Source: a bacterium
Lineage (GTDB): Bacteria > Vulcanimicrobiota > Vulcanimicrobiia > Vulcanimicrobiales > Vulcanimicrobiaceae
Length of the DNA stretch: 64,000 nucleotides
Reading direction: 5' to 3'
Assembly: GCA_021778415.1 (NCBI GenBank)
Contig: JAJYCL010000006.1
Location: forward strand, 1 to 64,000
The position numbers and the translations under genes are program-made. The first letter of the stretch is position 1. Each line of letters starts with the position of its first letter. A model generated the notes under the pieces. That model was not told where the DNA came from and did not search any database. It was given only the letters and a program-made list of their open reading frames with translations. Below, piece after piece: positions 1-8,345 of the stretch.

Positions 1-690
1 CCCGAGTACCGCATTTTTTCATCGCTGCGCATCTCGCTACGAACGGCGTGGGCATGTACGCGCATGGGGGCCCCGGAAGCCATTTTTATCGGCGCAATTC
101 TTATTCCGGATGCAATGCTCGTAAAATTTATCGCACCGCTTGGGGTAATGGCCGTTGCCGGCTTACGAGCACTCAATATCGCATCGGATCTCACCTTTAT
201 CGTTCCGTCGCCACTTCAGAGCGCAACGCAAACCGTCATCGGGCAACGGCTTGGAGCAAAAGATCCGGTCGGTGCCCTTGTGTTCTTTCACAAAGCGCGA
301 AAACAGACACTGCTTTTCGCAACGTTGGCCGGCGCACTGGTCGCCATCTTTGCGTGGCCGCTCGCCTACATTCTTACCCTCAATGCCGCCGTTGCGACGC
401 TGGCCGCCGGGCCGCTTGCGTTGCACATGCTTACGCTTCCGCTTAAAGGTTGGGCGATGGTTTCGATTGCGCCGATTCGCGCCGCGGGCGATACGCAATT
501 TTCGATGTTCGCGGGATTAGCATGTGCACTCGCCGTGTTGCCCTTAGGCTGGCTAAGCGTCAATGTGGTGCATGCCGGGCTCTACGCCGTTCCCATTGCG
601 TGGATTGCGGCGTGGCTCGCGCGCTTACTCGTGACGGAATGGAAAGTTCGCCGCGGCGATTGGCTCCTTAACCAAACGATTCGGGTATAA
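1..690 (+). CDS. MATE-family efflux transporter, C-terminal part
   Basis: The reading frame is already open at base 1, so the true start lies upstream and only about 229 C-terminal residues are visible. The protein is strongly hydrophobic with about six membrane segments. The stretch PSPLQSATQTVIGQRLGA, followed by a basic loop and further helices, is typical of the second half of MATE Na+/H+-coupled drug and metabolite exporters. MATE proteins are about 450 residues, so roughly half is missing. The 3' end overlaps the convergent DUF4383 gene by 23 bp. The substrate cannot be inferred. Confidence 0.75.
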   Translation, partial: PEYRIFSSLRISLRTAWACTRMGAPEAIFIGAILIPDAMLVKFIAPLGVMAVAGLRALNIASDLTFIVPSPLQSATQTVIGQRLGAKDPVGALVFFHKARKQTLLFATLAGALVAIFAWPLAYILTLNAAVATLAAGPLALHMLTLPLKGWAMVSIAPIRAAGDTQFSMFAGLACALAVLPLGWLSVNVVHAGLYAVPIAWIAAWLARLLVTEWKVRRGDWLLNQTIRV

Positions 691-1108
691 ACGCTGCCTC
701 GGGCTCAATCGCAGCGCGGCCATAGCCACCAAACGCGAACAGCAACGCTAAGCAACCATGGACGAGCGTATCCCAGCCATAAATCGGAACGGCGCCGAAA
801 AACGTATCGGTGATCGGGATACATCCCAAAATGAACAGAATGGCAAACACCCAAAAGGCAAAGCGGCAAAACCGCTTCGCCGCTGCAAAATTGCGCGACG
901 CTATCAATCCCCATAGACCAAAAAATCCATGGAGAATATCGTGCGCGAGATTCATGGGCAAGAAGCCGAAAGCAAAGACATACCATTGCGGCCACTGCAA
1001 ATACTCGGCTTGCAATGGAGCCGGCGGGCTGAGGGCCGGCACAAACGCAAGCCCAGCCGAGAGGAGCAACAGCACGCCGACGATACGGGCGAGTCCAGGG
1101 CTACGCAT
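668..1108 (-). CDS. DUF4383 family membrane protein
   Basis: This 146-residue protein has four hydrophobic segments (about residues 9-27, 41-70, 84-102 and 118-134). The segment HDILHGFFGLWGLIAS, the later CIPITDTFFG and the WDTLVHGCLALLFAFGG end match the DUF4383 family of small four-helix membrane proteins as I know it. Their function is unknown. It is transcribed toward the MATE gene and overlaps its 3' end by 23 bp. The ATG at 1108 is the first in the frame. Confidence 0.65.
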   Translation of the reverse strand: MRSPGLARIVGVLLLLSAGLAFVPALSPPAPLQAEYLQWPQWYVFAFGFLPMNLAHDILHGFFGLWGLIASRNFAAAKRFCRFAFWVFAILFILGCIPITDTFFGAVPIYGWDTLVHGCLALLFAFGGYGRAAIEPEAAFIPESFG

Positions 1109-1175
1109 ATGGCCTGCCTTCTCGCATCCCCCACGATGGCCCTCGGTTCTTAATCATTAGCATGCACAGTCTTTC

Positions 1176-1191
1176 GCGTCGGACACGACGC
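1176..1191. repeat. Short perfect hairpin upstream of the deacetylase gene
   Basis: GCGTCG-GACA-CGACGC forms a 6-bp stem with a four-base loop, ending about 20 bp before the GTG start of the polysaccharide deacetylase. It lies in the 102-bp gap between divergent genes. It could be an operator or a leader hairpin. No T-run follows, so it is not an intrinsic terminator. Confidence 0.4.
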
Positions 1192-1210
1192 CCTGGGGTA
1201 CCCTCGTAAA

Positions 1211-2869
1211 GTGAAGTATTTCCTCGCATTTCTTACGCTTGCGTTTCTCGCGACAACCCAGCCGACTTCAGCAGCCAGTTTACGGCTGACACCGATCCCG
1301 GACCGCTGGGTGGCCGTCCTGATGTTTCACCAGGTGAGCAGCAACCCGGTAAAAAGCGTCGCCGGTATCGACCATGTCACAAAACCCTGGCTCTCGCCCA
1401 CGCAGTTCGATCATATTCTCACAGAACTCTCGGCTCACGGGTACCACGTCATCTCGCTTGCTCAGGCCTTGCAGATCGTCCGAGGGGGTACGGTGGCAGT
1501 ACCGGCAAAGCCGGTGCTCATCACGTTCGATGACGGCTATCGTAGCGCGTGGACTGAGGCGACCCCGATTCTTGCGCGGCACCATGATGTCGCCACGATG
1601 TTTTTTGAAGGGCACGCGACGGACAATCCGCGTATCCCTCGCCGCTTGAACAGGGCGGACCTCCGTGCAATGGCGCGTTCCGGGATCTGGTCCTTACAAT
1701 CGCACGGCTTTGCGGGGCACTCCGATCTTCTCGTCTCACCGAACGGTACGACCAGCCCCTATTGGTACGCGAATCTCGCATGGCTCCCAAAGGTCCATCG
1801 CTTCGAAACGAAAACGGAGTTCCGGCGGCGCATTACGGACGATCTCACACGCTTTCGCACCACGTTCGAACCCATCACGGGAGCGCCAATTGACATCTTC
1901 GCCTATCCCTCCGGCGAGTATGGACAAAACGCGCCGCGTCGCCCCGGCGAAAACCGATCCATTCGCGTCCAAGCCGGTGATTCCAACGCAGCCGATCTCA
2001 CCCCACTCATCGATGAGGCGCTACGATCGGCGGGATACATTGCGGCATTCGCGGTCTCGAATTATGGCGGCGATCACCTCGCGAATGCGACCGATAACAT
2101 CTTTGCGATTCCGCGCATCGGCGTCAACGAAAGCTTCACCCTCGCCGAAATATCGGCCCTGGAAACGATGGGTTCCGAACTTCCGGAAATCGCAGAAGGC
2201 CGATACGCCGATGTTGGTCCGGTGGCGGTCATTCCCGGCGGCATAATCGCGGCATCAACGGATGCGCCAACGCTCTTTCTCCTGGATTCCGCAGGGCGGA
2301 CGCAAGGAACGGCGTCGTTCCTGCAGTTACTTGCAGATCGCGCCGACCATCGGTCGCTGATTCGCGGCCTGGCATTTGATCATGGCTCTCTCTGGCTGAT
2401 CCAGCAAAAAGGCCGGGGGGCCACCGCACAACCGATGCTTAACCGATTCACCGTGCACGCCGGAAAAATCAACTTCGTATCGAGGAAACAGTTACCCGCT
2501 GCGATGAATTGGACGGTAGGCTTATGCATGATGGGCGGGCAGCTCATCGCCATCGACGGTTCGGGTGATTTTTTCGATGCCTCAACCGGAACCGCCATAA
2601 CGAAGCTCTCGGGCATCGCGCCCGGGGATCCAGGAATCGATCCGTTCTCGCGTTTTACCGGATTGGCGGCAACAACCACGACACTCTTCACCTACGACCG
2701 CGCTAGCAAAGCACTTCTGGCCTTCAACCGCTCGGGCGTCGTGCTCGCCTCGGCACCAATAGCTGCACCTCTCCACGATCTGACCATCGACGGTTCAACG
2801 CTCCTTGCCACGACGTGGGAAAAACAACGACGCACACTGCGTCGGTACACCATGGAGTTCATCCGATGA
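1211..2869 (+). CDS. Secreted polysaccharide deacetylase (NodB/PgaB-like) with C-terminal extension
   Basis: This 552-residue protein starts at GTG and has a signal peptide (residues 1-21). A NodB-type carbohydrate esterase 4 domain follows. FHQV lies at 39-42. TFDDGY at 105-110 carries the catalytic and metal-binding Asp pair. SHGFAGHSD at 164-172 holds the two metal-binding His residues. Residues about 330-552 look like a beta-propeller-type domain of unknown role. The family removes N-acetyl groups from polymers such as PNAG or Pel. The next gene overlaps by ATGA, and PelF and PelG follow, so it probably fills the role of PelA in modifying the exopolysaccharide in the periplasm. It could instead act on peptidoglycan. 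Confidence 0.75.
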   Translation: MKYFLAFLTLAFLATTQPTSAASLRLTPIPDRWVAVLMFHQVSSNPVKSVAGIDHVTKPWLSPTQFDHILTELSAHGYHVISLAQALQIVRGGTVAVPAKPVLITFDDGYRSAWTEATPILARHHDVATMFFEGHATDNPRIPRRLNRADLRAMARSGIWSLQSHGFAGHSDLLVSPNGTTSPYWYANLAWLPKVHRFETKTEFRRRITDDLTRFRTTFEPITGAPIDIFAYPSGEYGQNAPRRPGENRSIRVQAGDSNAADLTPLIDEALRSAGYIAAFAVSNYGGDHLANATDNIFAIPRIGVNESFTLAEISALETMGSELPEIAEGRYADVGPVAVIPGGIIAASTDAPTLFLLDSAGRTQGTASFLQLLADRADHRSLIRGLAFDHGSLWLIQQKGRGATAQPMLNRFTVHAGKINFVSRKQLPAAMNWTVGLCMMGGQLIAIDGSGDFFDASTGTAITKLSGIAPGDPGIDPFSRFTGLAATTTTLFTYDRASKALLAFNRSGVVLASAPIAAPLHDLTIDGSTLLATTWEKQRRTLRRYTMEFIR

Positions 2870-3621
2870 AACGACTCGCGCTTTTCAGCACGCTCGCCGT
2901 TCTTGTGTGCGGCACGCCCGCACTCGCCGATCAGGCCGGCTTTCTCTATACGACGGCAGTCGATGTCGCCCGTTACGGAGATATCGTGACGTCGCTTGAT
3001 GCGATGAAGCCGATTGGCAGCCCGAATAGCCGTGTTCGCCCGTTCACCGATGTCTTTCTCTTCCGCGATACCAAAAGTGCAAACTCGACGGTGCCGCGCA
3101 TCTATAACGATAATTACGCGGGAGCTGCCGTTGGCTTGCAATATACGACGCCCGGCGGATTTCGCGCCTTTGCACAAGTTGGCGGCACAACAAACCTCGG
3201 GTCGGTTGTCGCCGTCCCATCGGGCGGAGATTTTCGCGGCGGCTTGCAGTATTACCGAGAATGGGGACCGGCATCGCAGCGAACCTACGGCAACTTCTAC
3301 GGAAGCATCACCTATTTCAGTCGGTACCAAGATACGCTTTCCTACAACCAAATGGAATTCGGAACGCGAATCGGACGTGGATCTCATCATACGGAACTCT
3401 ATTTCCGCCCGACGCTCACGCTCGATACACATCAATACTATTATTCGAACGTAGCGGAAATAACGGCCGGCATTCGTTTCTATCCGTTTGGATCCCACGG
3501 CCCTACCGTAGCTATTGAAGAGGCCGCAGGGCAGTATTTGCGCGGCGGGCTTTTGCCGGTGGGGATCGGCTCGACGTATCTTGATTTCCGTCCGACAATC
3601 GCTTATGGGGTGAACATTTAA
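2866..3621 (+). CDS. Predicted outer-membrane beta-barrel protein of the exopolysaccharide locus
   Basis: Translation probably starts at the ATG at 2866, which overlaps the upstream stop (ATGA) and gives a clear signal peptide ending PALA. The 251-residue product has alternating hydrophobic and polar strands with many Tyr and Gly residues, as in outer-membrane barrels. It resembles the C-terminal barrels of NfrA/PelB-type secretion proteins in general character. I saw no specific domain signature. Its position between a deacetylase and PelF/PelG suggests a polymer export channel, which is inference. A longer in-frame start at 2815 would put the signal peptide inside the protein, so I rejected it. 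Confidence 0.55.
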   Translation: MKRLALFSTLAVLVCGTPALADQAGFLYTTAVDVARYGDIVTSLDAMKPIGSPNSRVRPFTDVFLFRDTKSANSTVPRIYNDNYAGAAVGLQYTTPGGFRAFAQVGGTTNLGSVVAVPSGGDFRGGLQYYREWGPASQRTYGNFYGSITYFSRYQDTLSYNQMEFGTRIGRGSHHTELYFRPTLTLDTHQYYYSNVAEITAGIRFYPFGSHGPTVAIEEAAGQYLRGGLLPVGIGSTYLDFRPTIAYGVNI

Positions 3622-3622
3622 G

Positions 3623-4843
3623 ATGGAGCAGTTAAAAACTGCAACCATGGAGATTGCGCGACGCAATGCGCAAGAAGCCGTCGCACAATTCGATCTTATC
3701 GCCGTTCGCATCGATGCACGAGTTGGGGACGGTCCGATCCATCGGCTTGCATCCCTTGGAGTCGAATCCGACCTGTTTCTTCCGACCAACGATCTCGCCC
3801 GTTGCTTGAGCGATTCGCCTCCGCCACCGGAGATGCGCGGCACCTTTTTAGGGATGCCGCTTTCCGCCAATGGGAGTTGCATCGGGTATTTTCAATGCGT
3901 TGCTCAAACGCCAATCGGTTTTGCATTAGCGGCGAGAATCGAGCAGTGGAGTCTTTCCCTTGCCGATGCACTTGCATCGGCTCAAGCGACGCTTACGCTT
4001 GAATCATCGTCGAATGGGCGCCTTCTGATCGCCGACGACGATGCATCGATTCGCAAGCTCCTTTGCACCATCTTAGAGAAGGATGGCTTCACGGTTACTG
4101 CCGTTGCAAACGGATTGCTGGCGTATGAAACCGCACGTCGTGAGCGTCCCGATCTTATTCTTCTCGATTTTATGATGCCGATTTTAGACGGACGCGAAAC
4201 CGCGATGCGACTCAAGGCCGACGATGCAACAAAAGACATTCCCATTGTCATGGTGACGGGGCAAACCCTCATCGAAGATAAAGTTGCGGCACTTGAAGCC
4301 GGTGCTCAAGACTACGTCACCAAGCCGTTTGATGCGCGCGAGTTACTTGCACGCATTCATCAGCAACTTCGCTGGCGCAAACTCCTCTCCGATGATGCCG
4401 TACCATCGAAAGAGCCTGATCTCCAACCTGCGCCCGAAACTCCGATTCAGACCTCGACGAGCGGCGATTACTGGTCGCTCGCCATATCGGCGCAACAACA
4501 AGGTCGCTTGCGAGAAGCGCTCGCGTACTTTGTCCAAGAAGCGGAAACCTGCGAAGTGGCAAAGCAATTTGCCCGCGCAGCGATTGCCTTCCGTAGTGCA
4601 TCGGCCGTTGCCGGGCAACTGCAGAAAACCGATCTCTCCAATAAGCTCTTACGCCTGGCCGGAAAAATGTATCTTTGTTGGGGCGAGACATCGGACGACG
4701 GCAAGGCGATCCAAGAGGCGTACGTCAATGCTGCGCGTGCATTTCTTGCTGCCGGAAATTTGCAATTAGCGAAAAAATCGGTGGAATTTGCCGCGTCGTT
4801 TGATTCAGTTCTCGCAGACGATCGGCCAACGAAAATCTCGTGA
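3623..4843 (+). CDS. Response regulator with N-terminal sensory-like and C-terminal TPR-like regions
   Basis: This 406-residue protein has a receiver domain at about residues 132-250. It has an acidic cluster (138-140), phosphoacceptor Asp182 in LLDFMMP, Thr212 and Lys234 in the TKPF loop. Residues 1-125 resemble a GAF-type fold in composition but carry no clear motif. Residues 270-400 are helical, Ala-rich and TPR-like. There is no DNA-binding or enzymatic output domain, so it probably works by protein contact. It starts 2 bp after the barrel gene and its stop overlaps the PelF start, so it is translationally coupled within the Pel-like operon. It may stand in for the missing c-di-GMP receptor PelD. 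Confidence 0.75.
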   Translation: MEQLKTATMEIARRNAQEAVAQFDLIAVRIDARVGDGPIHRLASLGVESDLFLPTNDLARCLSDSPPPPEMRGTFLGMPLSANGSCIGYFQCVAQTPIGFALAARIEQWSLSLADALASAQATLTLESSSNGRLLIADDDASIRKLLCTILEKDGFTVTAVANGLLAYETARRERPDLILLDFMMPILDGRETAMRLKADDATKDIPIVMVTGQTLIEDKVAALEAGAQDYVTKPFDARELLARIHQQLRWRKLLSDDAVPSKEPDLQPAPETPIQTSTSGDYWSLAISAQQQGRLREALAYFVQEAETCEVAKQFARAAIAFRSASAVAGQLQKTDLSNKLLRLAGKMYLCWGETSDDGKAIQEAYVNAARAFLAAGNLQLAKKSVEFAASFDSVLADDRPTKIS

Positions 4844-6279
4844 CGCCCCTTCGCGTCTGCCTCTTGACCGAAGGGACGTATCCGTATGTACGGGGTGGCG
4901 TATCGACGTGGTGCAATGAGTTAATTCGCGGCCTCAGTGACGTGCAATTTAGCGTCTATGCCCTCATCGGGAATCCGGCTGCCTCGCTGGAATACGCGCT
5001 CCCGGAGAATGTCGAACGAGTTCTCTGCCTGCCGCTCTGGGGGCACGAGGCCGTCGACGAATACAACGGCCCGGACGTGCGCGGCAAACGAGATCGCTCG
5101 GTTCGCGCCTTACGCAGCGAATTTGTTCCCTTGTTTCAATCGTTTTTGCATGAAGTTCTTCGCGGCATGGAGCAAGCCGATCCACAAGCACTGATCCGCG
5201 ATATCGGTGAACTCTATCTGTATTTTCGGCGGCATGATTACGATTGGACGATGCGTCGCAGGGAAACGTGGGATGTCGCCATCGCCACCTTTCGCGCCCA
5301 ACCTTGGCATCGTCGATTCATGACATCGCTTGAAGCCATCGAACTCGTCCGGTCGCTCTATCGGTATCTTCTCCCACTAGCCATCGAACTTCCTCAGACC
5401 GATATCATGCACACGTCGGTATCGGGCCTCTGTGCAATCGCCGGCATCGCCGCAAAATATGCGCACAAAACGCCGCTCATCCTCACCGAGCACGGAGTGT
5501 ACTTGCGCGAACGGGTTCTCGGCCTAGCGCGCGGCGGATTTCCATTCTCCGATCGGTCGGTAAAAAAGAATCTTTTTTCGGCCATTGCTCGTGCAACGTA
5601 TGCCTGCGCCGATGTTATTGCACCCGTATGCACCTATAATACGACGTGGGAACATTTTTACGGTGTTCCCAACGACCGCATTACCGTCATCTATAATGGG
5701 GTTGACGAACATCGCTTTGAGGATCGCGATATTTGGCCGAACGTTCCAACCGTAAGTGCGGTGTTGCGAATTGATCCGCTTAAAGACGTGATTACGATGA
5801 TATCCGCGGCAAAATACGTACGTGATAAGCTCCCACAGGTACAATTCAACCTTTGGGGCCCGGTACATGATTTGGAATACGATCACGTATGCCGCGCACT
5901 CATCGCGGATTTGCACCTTGAGGAGACGGTACATCTTCGTGGCTCAACCCAAGATACGGTGAGTGCGTATTCCAATGCACATGTCGTCGCGCTTTCTTCG
6001 ATCTCCGAAGGTTTCCCATATTCCGTCATCGAGGCGATGATGTGCGCAAAGCCCGTTGTCGCAACGGATGTCGGCGGGATAAGCGAAGCCATCGGATCCT
6101 GGGGAACGGTCGTACCGCCCAAGCGTCCGGAGCGCTTCGCCGAAGCGTTGCTCACCTATCTCTCGAATCCAGAACATGCCCGAAGCATCGGCAAAGGAGC
6201 CCGCGCCTTCGCTCTCGAGCATTTTACGCAAACTCGCTTTCTGGCAAATTATCGGGAGTTGTACGCTCGTGTCGTTTGA
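4840..6279 (+). CDS. pelF: PelF-like exopolysaccharide glycosyltransferase (GT4)
   Basis: This 479-residue cytoplasmic glycosyltransferase starts at a GTG that overlaps the previous stop (GTGA). The N-terminus LLTEGTYPYVRGGVSTW is the PelF signature. The C-terminal GT-B half holds the nucleotide-sugar motif SEGFPYSVIEAM (the E-x7-E pair) followed by KPVVATDVGG. PelF in known Pel systems uses UDP-sugars to polymerise the Pel polymer together with the membrane protein PelG. The following gene is PelG, overlapping by 11 bp. Length and motifs fit the family well. Confidence 0.88.
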   Translation: MTPLRVCLLTEGTYPYVRGGVSTWCNELIRGLSDVQFSVYALIGNPAASLEYALPENVERVLCLPLWGHEAVDEYNGPDVRGKRDRSVRALRSEFVPLFQSFLHEVLRGMEQADPQALIRDIGELYLYFRRHDYDWTMRRRETWDVAIATFRAQPWHRRFMTSLEAIELVRSLYRYLLPLAIELPQTDIMHTSVSGLCAIAGIAAKYAHKTPLILTEHGVYLRERVLGLARGGFPFSDRSVKKNLFSAIARATYACADVIAPVCTYNTTWEHFYGVPNDRITVIYNGVDEHRFEDRDIWPNVPTVSAVLRIDPLKDVITMISAAKYVRDKLPQVQFNLWGPVHDLEYDHVCRALIADLHLEETVHLRGSTQDTVSAYSNAHVVALSSISEGFPYSVIEAMMCAKPVVATDVGGISEAIGSWGTVVPPKRPERFAEALLTYLSNPEHARSIGKGARAFALEHFTQTRFLANYRELYARVV

Positions 6280-7876
6280 CGATTTCGAACCCTTTGAAAC
6301 GCGAGATCGCGAAGTCGAAAGTGCGGCGCGCTCCATCCTTACACTCGCGCGTAGCGATCAATTCGGTCGCGGCTGGCGGCCAAAAGGGATCGATGAAATT
6401 GCCATTTTGCTTGAGTCGTTAGGGTACAGTCAGGATATTGTCGCCGAACTTTGGTACCCGGATCTTTTTGCAATGGCCCGCGATGTTTCGACGCTCATCG
6501 ATAAGTATATTAGCGATGAGGAGTTAAACGAACACAAAGAGACCCATTGGTTTATCCTTGCCTGCCGCGATTATGCGGCCGGCGCGCTCTACGCCGGCCC
6601 GTGGATTATCGCCGTCATTGGGTTGGCTATTTTCGGAGCATCACTCTGGTCGAGCCTTTCAACGCCGCTCCATCTTGCCACGGCTATTGCTCTGGGCGTC
6701 TTTTCCGCACAAATCATCAGCGGCTTCTTCTCGCAAGCCATTGCTCGACGACTGTCGTTTTATTTCGCGCAAGAGAACTACTCCCTCATGGAATGGACGA
6801 TGCGCCGCGTTATCGCGAGCGCCGTTCTTTCGATCTTCGCTGTCGGCGGTCTCTTCTGGGCGCTCTTAAGCCTTTCATACGGGCAACCGGATGCGGGCCT
6901 TGCTGCGGCGTTTTTCGTCGGCAGCGGACTGTTTCAAATATCGCTTGCCCCGTTATATACGATGCGGCGATTTCTTTGGATCATTGCCATCGCGTTGATT
7001 GCAAGCCTTGCCACCGGGCTCACCTTCATCATCTTCTTTGGGCGTCACGTTGAAGTTCCGTGGGAACCCGCGACTCTCGCCGCAGAAATCGCAATCATCG
7101 GCGCCACGGTCCTTGTTTTAACGCTTGCCTGGCTTTCGCGCAAAGCGCGCGAGGGCCATGTCACATCCGTTCCGCCGTCGCTTGCATCCGTCGTCAAGGC
7201 ATCGCTTCCCTATGCTATTTTCGGCGCGATGTATTTTGCGGCGATCGTCGCGGATCGCATTGCCGCCGGAATGGCTCTGGGCAACGGCACCTATCGATAC
7301 GCGGCCGGTTATGAACTGGGCGCCGATATTGCCGTTCTTGCGATGATTCCCGTCACCGGTCTCATTAACGTTATTTTGGAATCGCTTCCGCGGAGAATTC
7401 TTCGTGGAGCGACACTCGGTATCGAAGAAGCGGCACCGTTCGATCGCTCGATGCTGCGATTTTACCTAGGAAGTGTAGCAGCCTCGATGCTCGCCATTCT
7501 CATCGCCGTCGTGCTTGCCGAATACGTTGGGCAGGGCGTCCTTACCTCAAGCGCGCTTGGCGGAAATCCGGCTGATCGCACAGTTGCCTTCGATGTGCTC
7601 CGCATTGCCGTCGTCGGATATGGCACCGCGATGCTTGCCTTGCTCAATGTGCAACTGCTCTTTTTTCTTTCACGGCCCACAATTGCGCTCATCGCGGCGG
7701 GCGCCGGCCTGTTCATCAATGGAGCCTGGGGAGCGTATGTGGTGCTTACCGGTCAACCGTCAGAGCTCTGCGCCTGGGGATTGCTCATCGGAATGGGCAC
7801 GTTTACGATCATAAGCACCATTGGTGCCCTCAGCGCCATGCGCCACTTCACCTACGCCTACTACAGCGCGTATTAA
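6269..7876 (+). CDS. pelG: PelG-like polysaccharide transport membrane protein
   Basis: I place the start at the GTG at 6269, inside the PelF 3' end. An in-frame ATG at 6176 would overlap pelF by about 100 bp. The 535-residue product has about 12 hydrophobic segments from residue 100 onward, with PelG-like features such as an ALYAGPWI first helix. PelG is the inner-membrane flippase-like partner of PelF. A soluble, charged N-terminal stretch of about 90 residues precedes the membrane part. It contains helical segments such as IDEIAILLESLGYSQDIV. I do not expect this in the Pseudomonas protein, which is about 456 residues. Confidence 0.82.
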   Translation: MSFDDFEPFETRDREVESAARSILTLARSDQFGRGWRPKGIDEIAILLESLGYSQDIVAELWYPDLFAMARDVSTLIDKYISDEELNEHKETHWFILACRDYAAGALYAGPWIIAVIGLAIFGASLWSSLSTPLHLATAIALGVFSAQIISGFFSQAIARRLSFYFAQENYSLMEWTMRRVIASAVLSIFAVGGLFWALLSLSYGQPDAGLAAAFFVGSGLFQISLAPLYTMRRFLWIIAIALIASLATGLTFIIFFGRHVEVPWEPATLAAEIAIIGATVLVLTLAWLSRKAREGHVTSVPPSLASVVKASLPYAIFGAMYFAAIVADRIAAGMALGNGTYRYAAGYELGADIAVLAMIPVTGLINVILESLPRRILRGATLGIEEAAPFDRSMLRFYLGSVAASMLAILIAVVLAEYVGQGVLTSSALGGNPADRTVAFDVLRIAVVGYGTAMLALLNVQLLFFLSRPTIALIAAGAGLFINGAWGAYVVLTGQPSELCAWGLLIGMGTFTIISTIGALSAMRHFTYAYYSAY

Positions 7877-7907
7877 TCAAGAACCATCCCATCACAAAGG
7901 AAGCACT

Positions 7908-8345
7908 ATGCTCGGATTCGCACGAACCTTCGCACTTGGCATTTGGGTAGGTGGAATGCTCACCTTCGCCTTCATCTTTGCGCCGACGGCATTTGCCCAT
8001 ATTGGCCCCACTGCGGGATTTGCCGATACCATTGCTGCGAGCCTGAGTTCGCTGACGTATTTTGGTTTTGGCTGCGCGTTCATTGCCATCGTCCTCTCAT
8101 TCATCCTCGGCATACGCACAGTGAAAAACGTCGTGATTATGCTGGGATCGCTCATCGCAGCGATTGCCGGAATCATCGAACTCACAACCATCATCCCGAT
8201 CATGCAACGGACTCCGCTGCAAACTCCCGCCTATGAAGCGCTCCACCACACGAGTAGCGCCATCTACAGTGTTGCTCTCATCGCAGCGGCGACTGCTTTC
8301 GCAATCGCCGCTTGGGATTCACGCCGGGAGACTCACCTCGGCTAA
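7908..8345 (+). CDS. DUF4149-like small membrane protein
   Basis: The ATG at 7908 is preceded by an AAAGGA ribosome-binding site at good spacing. Upstream in-frame starts overlap pelG and are unlikely. The 145-residue product has four membrane helices, beginning ARTFALGIWVGGMLTF, in the style of DUF4149/TMEM205-like proteins of unknown function. It sits 31 bp after pelG and may be the last gene of the exopolysaccharide operon, though a role there is unproven. It ends with a 4-bp convergent overlap with the large adhesin gene. Confidence 0.6.
   Translation: MLGFARTFALGIWVGGMLTFAFIFAPTAFAHIGPTAGFADTIAASLSSLTYFGFGCAFIAIVLSFILGIRTVKNVVIMLGSLIAAIAGIIELTTIIPIMQRTPLQTPAYEALHHTSSAIYSVALIAAATAFAIAAWDSRRETHLG

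Noticed and set aside
2692-3882. A 396-residue minus-strand frame across the barrel gene
   Set aside because: It is Arg-rich with no motif, while the plus strand has signal peptides and an ATGA junction. It is a shadow.
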